NCBI GenBank assembly: GCA_936943315.1
Contig: CAKZJM010000337.1
Coordinates: 1 to 23,029, forward strand
Length of the DNA stretch: 23,029 bases
DNA from: an uncultured Methylophilus sp.
GTDB taxonomy: Bacteria; Pseudomonadota; Gammaproteobacteria; Burkholderiales; Methylophilaceae
Direction of reading: 5' to 3'
This document shows, piece after piece, positions 13,341 to 20,744 of this stretch. Made by a program: the position numbers and the translations under genes. The stretch's first letter is position 1, and the number at the start of each line of letters is the position of its first letter. The notes below the pieces were generated by a model that did no database searches, was not told where the DNA came from, and saw only the letters and a list, made by a program, of their open reading frames with translations.

Positions 13341-15046
13341 TGCTGCCTTACTTTCCAAACATATATCCAGGGGAGCTGCTATACAGCGTGCTTGCACGTT
13401 ATGTAAAACATACAGCTTTACCACCAGATACCTTAGTGAATAATGAGTTGTTTGGCAAAAGATATGCAATCCCATCTTTTGACCTTCCATTCGGGCTGGC
13501 TCAATTAGCGTTGTTGATACCTAACAAGCATTACACAATCGCCAAAAGGTTACTTGAACAGCTCACACTGTTTAAATACCTCATCAGATTTGCACTACCG
13601 CATGTCGCTAAGCAAGCTACTCGTTCAGTTCTAAAGGGTGTAGTAACGGACTGGTATTTAAGATTGGGTATGGCGACATTCAAAGTGAATCGTGTCACCC
13701 GGTTAAGATTTTGTCCAGCCTGTAACTTAGACATGCTGAAAGCATACGGTGAACTTTACTGGAAGCGTGAATTTCAACTTCCTTCCGTGGTGGTTTGCCG
13801 GGAACATCATCAGTCTTTATATCAAAGCACCATTGATATCCGGCTTGGTAGTAGGCACGCATATTATGCGGCTGACCCTGAGTATTGCTTAGTCTCGGCT
13901 GAAACAAGGTTGGTTAATGACACTGCCAGTCCTTCAGCGTTAAATAAGCTGGTTGGTTTGGCTAATCGAAGTGCCTTAATAATAGATGACAAGCATGCCT
14001 GTAAATCACATGGAGAATGGACTAGCTATTACAGACGTAAGCTTGAAGATACTGGATATGCCATTACAGATAGGCATGTAAAACTAAAGCGCCTTTATCA
14101 AGCTGTCCAAGACTACTATGCCGAAGTGTTCATGAATGTTCCAGCGTTTTCTGAAATATCGAAATTGAAATGGCTCTCACCTATGGCAAGAAAGCATCGC
14201 CATGCATTTCATCCATTGCACCATCTCCTACTGCAAGAGTTTCTGGATAATCAGCCGCAATATTTACCATTTGGGAACGGACCATGGGTTTGCACAAATC
14301 CTCTGGCTGAACATGTAGGAAAGCCTTCCATTCAAAAATACAGTGTCCATGCAAATTTTGACCATCATGTTGCCGTATTCGAGTGTAGTTGTGGTTATGT
14401 ATTTACTCGCTGGTTTAACCATGACTCTGGTGAGGTAGGCCCCAATCGGTTTCAGCACTATGGCCCATTACTTAAACCTAAACTCATTCAATATATTCTT
14501 GAAGGATTATCTCTCAGAAACATTTCACAGCTTTTAAAGTTAGATCCTAAAACTGTTGTGAAACTGGCTAATGACTTGGATATTCGCCATCCATGGCAAA
14601 TGAAACTACAAATTGGCCGTTATTGCCATCAGGCTAAACGGACTAATATCGAAGTCACTAATGAAGAAAATCTGAAAAACACAATCTCTGCCAAACTTGA
14701 TTGGGACAAGATCGATAAAGACCTAAAACAAGCTGTTGTAAATGAAGTCAGACGCATTCGTAAAATTGCGCCACCAATCAAAGTCACGCTTGCAGTCATT
14801 GAGCGTGGATTGCAAAGACCACATTGGATAGGTAGACGTAAACACAAATTACCCCTGACTACTAAATACCTGAGCGCTGCAATTGAATCTCATGCCGAAT
14901 TCAGATTCAGAAGAATGGTTTGGGCAATCAAGCAGCTTCAGCAAAACAGGCAAGCGCTGTTCCCCTCCCATGTAACGAGGCTGGCCGGCATCAGACATGA
15001 TGCATTCAAGTATGCTCAGCCCAAACTGAGTGCATATTTGCATTGA
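13340..15046 (+). CDS. tnsD: TnsD/TniQ-family target-site selector
   Basis: A 568-residue protein of the TniQ family, longer than Tn7 TnsD (508), which binds one chromosomal attachment site and recruits TnsC. The N-terminus (YFPNIYPGELLYSVLARYVK) is typical. A zinc finger is formed by FCPAC (124-128) and VCREH (152-156). A second Cys pair (ECSCGYVF, about 349-356) precedes a helix-turn-helix-like part (LEGLSLRNISQLLKLDPKTV, about 388-407), as in long TnsD proteins with sequence-specific DNA binding. The long form implies that it recognises a fixed host site; the host gene is not in the window. The ATG overlaps the tnsC stop by one base. Confidence 0.95.
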   Translation: MLPYFPNIYPGELLYSVLARYVKHTALPPDTLVNNELFGKRYAIPSFDLPFGLAQLALLIPNKHYTIAKRLLEQLTLFKYLIRFALPHVAKQATRSVLKGVVTDWYLRLGMATFKVNRVTRLRFCPACNLDMLKAYGELYWKREFQLPSVVVCREHHQSLYQSTIDIRLGSRHAYYAADPEYCLVSAETRLVNDTASPSALNKLVGLANRSALIIDDKHACKSHGEWTSYYRRKLEDTGYAITDRHVKLKRLYQAVQDYYAEVFMNVPAFSEISKLKWLSPMARKHRHAFHPLHHLLLQEFLDNQPQYLPFGNGPWVCTNPLAEHVGKPSIQKYSVHANFDHHVAVFECSCGYVFTRWFNHDSGEVGPNRFQHYGPLLKPKLIQYILEGLSLRNISQLLKLDPKTVVKLANDLDIRHPWQMKLQIGRYCHQAKRTNIEVTNEENLKNTISAKLDWDKIDKDLKQAVVNEVRRIRKIAPPIKVTLAVIERGLQRPHWIGRRKHKLPLTTKYLSAAIESHAEFRFRRMVWAIKQLQQNRQALFPSHVTRLAGIRHDAFKYAQPKLSAYLH

Positions 15047-15059
15047 ATGGATGACATCT

Positions 15060-16703
15060 ATGAGAGATATCGTCATTCATGATTTCAACATCAATCAGGA
15101 AATTCAGGAGCTTTATTGGATCGTGGGTACTGAATTCAATGATGAGTCGGCGTGCTTCATCAGGCCTGTATTGCGCGGTGTGGAGTCTGGTAGTTTCAAT
15201 ATGTGCCGACAACCCATCGGTATGATGCCGATTCTGACCATAGGCCAGTATTACCAGGAAGGCAGATTGCTACATTTATCGCATAGGGGGAAGCCTGAAA
15301 CCTGCGTGATTTCTGACCTTGCAGATTATGAGGAAATTACTACAGCTGATATACCAACTTCCCTTTATACATTTCACTCTCAGACGACTGGAATACAGCG
15401 CCTGTTCAAATATAGAGTCAATGAACTTGAGATATCAATCCCCACTGTGGAATTAATCAGATATTTGTTTGCACATAATAGAACGATGGCAAACGCCATG
15501 ATGCGCGATAGCGGTCTGTTGACACTGTATAGACCTATTCACCCCGGCTATTATGATGAATTGCAAATCGACTTTGCTGATGAGATGCCACTGAAAGCGA
15601 TATCCAATCGGTTTGCGGAAGAGTTTTCTTGGATAGCTGTTGACCCTGCCGGTCGAAAATCCTGGGATAGTGTGTATTCCCATAGCTGTGGCAATGATTA
15701 CTTGTCCTTCATTCCCCCAAGTATTAAAAATTCCAGATGTGAATTCAGAGCTGTCAGAGATGGCAATCAAATATTGGTCTTAGAAATCTATCTGATGAGT
15801 GGCAAGGTTCAGCCATGTAAAAGCTTAACGCTCACACATCCATCTTTGAAACAAACAGTGAAATTTGGGAATAGCACTTTCACACCCGGCACCCATGCCA
15901 AAATCGATACTGATCCAGATGAAAACAACCAACCTCAAAAATACGAACTTGAGCATAAGCTTGATACCAATGGCTACGGTACAACTGCGAGCAATAATCC
16001 TCAGATACTGAGCAATGGTTTAAAACGAGTCAGTTTTGAAAACAAGATTAAGATTAATCGGCAGCCCTATCTTGAACCAAAAGAGCAATCGCCAAAAGAA
16101 CCATTTAAGAAATTAGAAAGGCCGAAACCACAAGTAGTCAAAAAGGTAGTTCATGTTTCTGCTGGAGATGTTTCAAGCTATGCCAAACTACCTCCAGTTG
16201 AATTTATGTTATTAACTCCAGAGACTGAAACAAATAGCGGCGACTTGGCCTGTGTTGCTGACGTTATCCATAATATGGCTGCGCTCGTACCTGACAGAAA
16301 TTTCTCTTTATCTTATAGTCGGCTCAAATCAGGTAAGTCATTCTCTACGCATGGCCGTGACCCAAGATTGGCAGCCATTGCTATTGTTGAATCTCCAGTC
16401 GAACCGCCTATTTGTATTCTTGATGTCGATCATTCAGGCGGGTACGCACTTTCATTGTTAGCAGTTTCTTTCAGAGAGCAGCTGCCCATGATTGAAATGG
16501 AGACAGCAATTAAACAGGTGCTTGATGGTTTAGTAGATAACAATGGTCATTGGAGTCATGAGATAGAGGTGGAACTTCAGAATAAGTGTTCTTTCGATAG
16601 ATTCCCCAAATTAATCAGTCCAAGGGATAATCAGTCTTTTTCAAGTAAATCCATGTTCAGAGCTTATAAGCTGGCTTTGAAACTCAAATTGTTCCAGCAA
16701 TAA
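15060..16703 (+). CDS. tnsE: TnsE-like target selector (replication/conjugation targeting)
   Basis: A protein of about 547 residues, close to the 538 of Tn7 TnsE, with weaker similarity than the other Tns proteins but matching landmarks in order: a VELIRYLFAHN helix (in Tn7 LELARSLFLIN), LQIDFADEMP, a long hydrophilic middle (about 270-385), and a C-terminal ILDVDHSGGYALS (in Tn7 LLEVDASDG). TnsE guides insertion into replicating DNA, especially incoming conjugative plasmids, via the sliding clamp and 3' ends. Position after tnsD supports the call. The start is uncertain: 15051 or 15060 both follow the tnsD stop (15046) by a few bases; I chose 15060 because a GGA lies at proper distance. An earlier ATG at 15030 would overlap tnsD. 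Confidence 0.85.
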   Translation: MRDIVIHDFNINQEIQELYWIVGTEFNDESACFIRPVLRGVESGSFNMCRQPIGMMPILTIGQYYQEGRLLHLSHRGKPETCVISDLADYEEITTADIPTSLYTFHSQTTGIQRLFKYRVNELEISIPTVELIRYLFAHNRTMANAMMRDSGLLTLYRPIHPGYYDELQIDFADEMPLKAISNRFAEEFSWIAVDPAGRKSWDSVYSHSCGNDYLSFIPPSIKNSRCEFRAVRDGNQILVLEIYLMSGKVQPCKSLTLTHPSLKQTVKFGNSTFTPGTHAKIDTDPDENNQPQKYELEHKLDTNGYGTTASNNPQILSNGLKRVSFENKIKINRQPYLEPKEQSPKEPFKKLERPKPQVVKKVVHVSAGDVSSYAKLPPVEFMLLTPETETNSGDLACVADVIHNMAALVPDRNFSLSYSRLKSGKSFSTHGRDPRLAAIAIVESPVEPPICILDVDHSGGYALSLLAVSFREQLPMIEMETAIKQVLDGLVDNNGHWSHEIEVELQNKCSFDRFPKLISPRDNQSFSSKSMFRAYKLALKLKLFQQ

Positions 16704-16708
16704 CCTTC

Positions 16709-16729
16709 ATATGCAAAAGTAGTGCATAT
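16709..16729 (+). repeat. Inverted repeat just after tnsE
   Basis: ATATGCA and TGCATAT form perfect 7-bp arms with a 7-base loop, 6 bp after the tnsE stop, followed by a broken T-rich stretch. It may be a weak terminator of the long operon or an end-proximal regulatory site. Confidence 0.4.
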
Positions 16730-16755
16730 TTTCCTTATTTCTCAGCGTAATGATT

Positions 16756-16776
16756 TTTATGACCAAACTCTATTAT
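16756..16776 (+). repeat. TnsB-type binding repeat 1 (innermost)
   Basis: Contains TTTATGACCAAACTCTATT, one of three copies in the same orientation. Its reverse complement (AATAGAGTTTGGTC) resembles the Tn7 TnsB site core. Confidence 0.85.
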
Positions 16777-16810
16777 TGAGTTATTAATGTATAAAATCAC
16801 CGAATGAAAG

Positions 16811-16831
16811 TTTAGGACCAAACTCTATTTT
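16811..16831 (+). repeat. TnsB-type binding repeat 2 (middle)
   Basis: TTTAGGACCAAACTCTATT, identical to copy 1 except for one base, starting 55 bp after it. Confidence 0.85.
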
Positions 16832-16877
16832 TTACGCATTGTAAGCGGGCAACGAAGAATCAAAGACTTATATGGAG

Positions 16878-16898
16878 TTTATGACCAAACTCTATTTT
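16878..16898 (+). repeat. TnsB-type binding repeat 3 (outermost)
   Basis: TTTATGACCAAACTCTATT, 67 bp after copy 2. Its reverse complement begins CAAAATAG, which is also found in the outermost site of Tn7 about ten bases from the tip, so the transposon probably ends near 16907. Confidence 0.85.
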
Positions 16899-16906
16899 GA
16901 TTTATC

Positions 16907-16930
16907 AGCCTCTTGATTCGAGGCTTTTTT
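16907..16930 (+). terminator. Orphan intrinsic terminator outside the transposon end
   Basis: AGCCTC and GAGGCT form a 6-bp stem with a 7-base loop followed by six T on the plus strand. Between it and the nearest plus-strand gene (tnsE) lie the three TnsB repeats, so it probably belonged to a host gene now on the far side of the transposon. Confidence 0.7.
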
Positions 16931-16992
16931 ACAATAAAATTGTAATCAATTTTCCCTTATACTGACACCAGGTGCTCATCAGGAAGGCCGTC

Positions 16993-18213
16993 ATGTCCAC
17001 GTCACAACACAGTTTTATTGGTCGTCAGCCGATTGTTAACAGTCAGCAAGAAATTATTGGCTACGAATTTTTCTTCAAAAATGAAGGCAACGATAGCCAT
17101 GCGCCTTTTGAAGCAGATATCCAAACCTGTGCAAAAATTCTTTCTACCACCCTCGATGAAATGCAAGAAAGCTGGCTGCTAGGCCAGCAACTGGCTTTTA
17201 TTTGCGTAGATGCTGTGATGTTACACAGCGAATTTTTAGAACTGATGCCTGCCGAAAAAACCGTGCTGGAAATTTCGCACACCGTTGAAGTGACGCCAGA
17301 AGCCATGGCGCGCTGCATCGCACTCAAGCAAAGCAAATTCAAGATAGCGCTGGATAATCCGCAACATTACCCGCAATTCGAGGCGCTGATTCCGTATGCA
17401 GATTACATTAAACTGGATATGACTGAGGTGGATCCTACGCAAGCGAAGCGCCTATTACAAAAGTATCAAACGCCAGCTTGCAAGGTGATTGCAGAAAATG
17501 TAGAGAAAAATGCACAATTCACCAGCTTGCTCGAAGCAGGTTATCAACAATTTCAAGGTTATTTTTATGCCAAACCTGAGAACCTCACCAGCAAGGTCAT
17601 CAACCCCAGTTTTGACGGCGTGCTGCATCTCCTGAATCTCGTCAGCCAAGACGCAGACAATAAAACCATCGAAAATGGGTTCAAACGCGACACCACCTTG
17701 AGCTATAAGCTACTGCGGTACATTAACTCGGTGGGTTTTGGCTTGTCGTGTGAAGTGCAGTCGATTGGGCATGCGCTGACCATTTTAGGCCGTAACCAGC
17801 TCTACCGCTGGCTGACCTTGTTGATGGTCACTGCTGGCAATAACAGCAGCTCACCCGCGCTCATGAAAACGTCGATCACGCGTGGCCGCTTGACCGAGCT
17901 TTTAGGCGAGCCTTTCTTTGATAAGCGTGACCGTGACAATTTATTTGTCGTAGGTGTGTTTTCATTGCTGGATGTCATGCTTAAGGTGCCTATGGACCAG
18001 GCCCTGGAAAAACTGCAATTGCCAGAGCCGATTGTTGAAGCCCTGACCAGAGGTGAAGGCATTTTCGGGCCCTTTCTCAAGCTCACAGAGGCTTGTGAAG
18101 ATGCCAACCATGCAGAGATCACACAATTGGCCACCCTGCTGCAATTGAACCCCGATAAAGTAAACCAGTGCCATATGGAAGCCTTGGCCTGGACCGAAGC
18201 GTTAGGCATTTAA
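16993..18213 (+). CDS. EAL-HDOD (YuxH/CdgJ-type) signalling protein
   Basis: A 406-residue cytoplasmic protein: residues about 6-205 form an EAL-like domain and about 206-400 an HDOD domain (LLRYINSVGFGL, then IGHALTILGRNQLYRWLTLL). The EAL motif itself is changed (GYEFFFK), so c-di-GMP hydrolysis is unlikely; family members are regulators of motility or surface behaviour. The ATG at 16993 has AGGA 8 bp before it; a GTG 21 bp further upstream is less likely. It is the first host gene next to the transposon, and its promoter must lie within the roughly 60 bp to the orphan terminator or in the transposon end. Confidence 0.9.
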   Translation: MSTSQHSFIGRQPIVNSQQEIIGYEFFFKNEGNDSHAPFEADIQTCAKILSTTLDEMQESWLLGQQLAFICVDAVMLHSEFLELMPAEKTVLEISHTVEVTPEAMARCIALKQSKFKIALDNPQHYPQFEALIPYADYIKLDMTEVDPTQAKRLLQKYQTPACKVIAENVEKNAQFTSLLEAGYQQFQGYFYAKPENLTSKVINPSFDGVLHLLNLVSQDADNKTIENGFKRDTTLSYKLLRYINSVGFGLSCEVQSIGHALTILGRNQLYRWLTLLMVTAGNNSSSPALMKTSITRGRLTELLGEPFFDKRDRDNLFVVGVFSLLDVMLKVPMDQALEKLQLPEPIVEALTRGEGIFGPFLKLTEACEDANHAEITQLATLLQLNPDKVNQCHMEALAWTEALGI

Positions 18214-18228
18214 ACCGCAAAAAGCCCT

Positions 18229-18256
18229 CTTGAAAAAATAAAGCGTATTCCCATAT
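18229..18256 (+). promoter_or_regulatory. Heat-shock (sigma-32) promoter of hsp20
   Basis: CTTGAAA (18229-18235) and CCCATAT (18250-18256) are separated by 14 bases, matching the RpoH consensus CTTGAAA-N11-16-CCCATNT. The expected start is near 18263, giving a leader of about 67 bases. Confidence 0.9.
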
Positions 18257-18329
18257 TGAAAATACAGATGCTTGTAGTTTGAGGTCTGTGAATCATGTTA
18301 ATCGCTTAATTTTTAAAAAGGATCAACTT

Positions 18330-18794
18330 ATGCGTACTTATGACTTAACCCCCTTCTATAGAACCGCGATTGGTTTTGACCGTTTGGCCAAGCTGCTCAA
18401 CGAAAGCCAACGCAGTGAAAATGACATCAGCTATCCTCCTTACAATATTGAACTGGTAGACGAGAACGCCTATAAAATCGTCATGGCTGTGGCCGGTTTC
18501 CAGCAGGATGAGCTGGAGATTGAAACCGAACACCAGGCATTGCGCGTCACAGGCCGCAAAGCCAAAAAAGAACAGGAAACCACCTTTTTGCACCGTGGTA
18601 TTGCCACCCGCGATTTTGAGCATAAATTCCAATTGGCTGACCATGTGAGAGTCACTGGTGCCAATCTCGAAAACGGCTTGTTGACCATTGCCTTATTGCG
18701 AGAAGTGCCTGAAGCCCTCAAACCACGCAAAATCCAGATTGGCTCAGCCGCCGAGGCAAACGCCACCTTGATTGAGCAAAAAGCAGCGGCTTAA
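18330..18794 (+). CDS. Hsp20-family small heat-shock protein (IbpA-like)
   Basis: A 154-residue holdase that binds unfolding proteins in the cytoplasm. The N-terminus MRTYDLTPFYRTAIGFDRL matches IbpA/B; the alpha-crystallin domain spans about 37-130, with YKIVMAVAGFQQDELEIE and the late motif ANLENGLLTIAL. The C-terminal tail contains RKIQI, the usual I-x-I-type oligomer anchor. AAGGAT precedes the ATG at 18330; an earlier in-frame start at 18279 would lie in the leader of the heat-shock promoter. It is a single-gene unit, closed by a strong terminator. Confidence 0.96.
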   Translation: MRTYDLTPFYRTAIGFDRLAKLLNESQRSENDISYPPYNIELVDENAYKIVMAVAGFQQDELEIETEHQALRVTGRKAKKEQETTFLHRGIATRDFEHKFQLADHVRVTGANLENGLLTIALLREVPEALKPRKIQIGSAAEANATLIEQKAAA

Positions 18795-18806
18795 TTGCTG
18801 CGTCAT

Positions 18807-18832
18807 AAAAAAGGGCCGAAAGGCCCTTTTTT
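18807..18832. terminator. Rho-independent terminator after hsp20
   Basis: AAAAAAGGGCC-GAAA-GGCCCTTTTTT: a perfect hairpin with GAAA tetraloop, flanked by A and T runs so that it can act in both directions. Confidence 0.93.
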
Positions 18833-18916
18833 CATGCACGATATTTTTATGTGCAAGCGAATTATCCCAACGCGTATTAAAATACGCACTTTCAATCACA
18901 ATTCTCGGAATTCCTC

Positions 18917-20581
18917 ATGGCGCAATATGTGATGTCCATGCTCCGCGTGAGCAAAATCGTGCCGCCCAAACGGCAAATTATCAAAAATATTTCACTGTCG
19001 TTTTTCCCCGGCGCCAAAATTGGCCTGTTGGGTCTCAATGGTTCTGGTAAGTCGACTGTGCTGCGCATCATGGCTGGGGCTGATAAGGAATACGAAGGTG
19101 AAGTGCAGTGGCAGCCTAACCTTTCTATAGGCTACTTGCCGCAAGAGCCGCAACTTGACCCTGACAAAACCGTGCGTCAGGAAGTGGAAGCCGGGTTAGG
19201 TGCCATCATGGAGGCCAAGCAAAAGCTGGAGGAAATCTACGCCGCCTATGCCGAGCCAGATGCTGACTTTGACAAGCTGGCCGAAGAGCAGGCCAAGTAC
19301 GAAAATATCCTGGCTGCCAGCGGCAGCGATGTTGAACAGCAGCTGGAAATTGCCGCCGATGCGCTGCGCTTACCGCCCTGGGACGCTTTGATTGGACCCT
19401 TGTCTGGGGGTGAAAAACGCCGCGTGGCTTTGTGTAAATTGTTGCTGTCCAAGCCAGATATGCTTTTGCTGGACGAGCCCACCAATCACCTGGATGCAGA
19501 GTCGGTCGAATGGCTGGAGCAATTCCTGGTACGCTTCCCAGGCACCGTGGTGGCAGTCACGCATGACCGCTACTTTCTGGATAATGCTGCCGAATGGATC
19601 CTGGAATTGGACCGCGGCGAAGGCATCCCATGGAAAGGCAACTACTCCAGCTGGCTGGAACAGAAAGAAGACCGCCTGGCCTTGGAGCAGAAACAGGAAG
19701 ATGCCCACCGCAAAGCCATGAAGCAAGAGCTGGAATGGGTGCGCCAGGGTGCTAAAGCCCGCCAGAGCAAGAGCAAGGCGCGGTTGGCAAGATATGAAGA
19801 AATGTCCAGCGTGGAATACCAGCGCCGTAACGAAACCCAGGAAATCTTTATTCCGCCAGGTGAGCGCCTTGGTAACCAGGTGATTGAATTCAACAATGTC
19901 TCCAAAGGCTTTGGTGACCGCCTGTTGATTGATAACTTATCGTTCACCATTCCACCGGGCGCGATTGTGGGTGTGATTGGTCCTAACGGTGCCGGTAAAT
20001 CTACCCTCTTCCGCATGCTGCAAGGCAAAGAGCAGCCGGACAGTGGCGAAATCATCACCGGTCCTACCGTCAAGTTGGCTGCGGTAGACCAGACCCGTGA
20101 CGGGCTCGATAACGATAAAACCGTGTTTGAAGCAATTTCAGGTGGCTTGGATGTGTTATCCGTCGGCAAATTTGAAATGCCTAGCCGTGCCTATATCGGC
20201 CGTTTCAACTTTAAAGGCGGTGACCAGCAGAAAATTGTGGGTCAACTCTCTGGCGGTGAGCGCGGACGTTTGCATCTGGCTAAAACCCTGATTTCTGGCG
20301 CCAATGTGCTGCTGCTGGATGAACCGTCAAACGACCTGGATGTGGAAACCTTGCGTGCTCTTGAAGATGCCCTGCTGGAGTTTGCCGGTTGCGTCTTGGT
20401 CACTTCGCATGACCGCTGGTTCCTGGACCGCATTGCCACGCACATTCTCGCGGCCGAAGGCGATTCTCAATGGACCTTCTTTAACGGCAATTACCAGGAA
20501 TACGAAGCCGACAAGAAGAAACGCCTGGGTGAAGAAGGCGCCAAACCGAAACGGATTCGCTACAAACCGATTGCACGTTAA
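18917..20581 (+). CDS. ettA: Energy-dependent translational throttle protein EttA
   Basis: A 554-residue ABC-F protein with two ATP-binding cassettes and no membrane domain. It binds the ribosomal E site and gates the first peptide bond according to ATP/ADP. Cassette 1: GLNGSGKST, the LSGGEKRR signature and LLLDEPTNHLD; cassette 2: GPNGAGKST, LSGGERGR and LLLDEPSNDLD. The linker between them (about 240-315) is Lys/Arg/Glu rich (QGAKARQSKSKARLARYEEM), as in EttA, and the arm in cassette 1 is short. Length and C-terminus (RIRYKPIAR) are typical of EttA. The ATG at 18917 starts MAQYVMSMLRVSKIVPP, as in the family. Confidence 0.97.
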   Translation: MAQYVMSMLRVSKIVPPKRQIIKNISLSFFPGAKIGLLGLNGSGKSTVLRIMAGADKEYEGEVQWQPNLSIGYLPQEPQLDPDKTVRQEVEAGLGAIMEAKQKLEEIYAAYAEPDADFDKLAEEQAKYENILAASGSDVEQQLEIAADALRLPPWDALIGPLSGGEKRRVALCKLLLSKPDMLLLDEPTNHLDAESVEWLEQFLVRFPGTVVAVTHDRYFLDNAAEWILELDRGEGIPWKGNYSSWLEQKEDRLALEQKQEDAHRKAMKQELEWVRQGAKARQSKSKARLARYEEMSSVEYQRRNETQEIFIPPGERLGNQVIEFNNVSKGFGDRLLIDNLSFTIPPGAIVGVIGPNGAGKSTLFRMLQGKEQPDSGEIITGPTVKLAAVDQTRDGLDNDKTVFEAISGGLDVLSVGKFEMPSRAYIGRFNFKGGDQQKIVGQLSGGERGRLHLAKTLISGANVLLLDEPSNDLDVETLRALEDALLEFAGCVLVTSHDRWFLDRIATHILAAEGDSQWTFFNGNYQEYEADKKKRLGEEGAKPKRIRYKPIAR

Positions 20582-20583
20582 GA

Positions 20584-20612
20584 TAAAGCCCTTGAAAAAG
20601 GGCTTTATTTTT
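20584..20612 (+). terminator. Rho-independent terminator after ettA
   Basis: AAAGCCCTT-GAA-AAGGGCTTT stem-loop followed by a T-rich run, beginning a few bases after the ettA stop. Confidence 0.9.
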
Positions 20613-20649
20613 AAAGTGTCATGTCTGCGCGATAGAATAGACATCTCTT

Positions 20650-20716
20650 GGGCATTTAATATGCCCCTTCGCCGACTTGGTATCAGGGATTGTTCACAAG
20701 CGATCTTTACCAAGTC
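20650..20716 (+). other. Leader with two inverted repeats before NAT gene
   Basis: GGGCAT/ATGCCC (20650-20666, 5-base loop) is followed by GACTTGGTA (20674-20682) and TACCAAGTC (20708-20716), perfect 9-bp arms around 25 bases. Both lie within the 163-bp gap between ettA and the N-acetyltransferase gene. They could be regulatory RNA structures, operators, or a terminator remnant; I recognise no known riboswitch. Confidence 0.35.
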
Positions 20717-20744
20717 TTAACTCTCGGATCGCGATTGAATATTG

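Larger units (their letters stand above)
1..16907 (+). mobile_element. Tn7-like transposon (tnsABCDE), right-hand part in window
   Basis: A full set of five Tn7-type transposition genes (8769-16703) is followed by three copies of a 19-bp TnsB-type repeat at 16756-16898, spread like the three sites of the Tn7 left end. The boundary on that side is placed near 16907 because the outermost repeat normally lies about ten bases from the tip; the exact base is an inference. I could not find a matching inverted end elsewhere in the window, so the other end probably lies left of position 1, which would make everything from the metal ATPase onwards cargo. The tns genes run toward the nearby end, and all cargo lies on the tnsA side, unlike Tn7, where cargo sits between tnsE and the left end. 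If a diverged end is hidden at 1114-1306, the ATPase would be outside. Confidence 0.65.

Noticed and set aside
16740..16900. The three repeats as a CRISPR array or a CRISPR-associated transposon signature.
   Set aside because: Only three 19-bp copies with unequal A/T-rich spacers, no Cas genes, and a TnsE instead; they fit TnsB sites at a transposon end.
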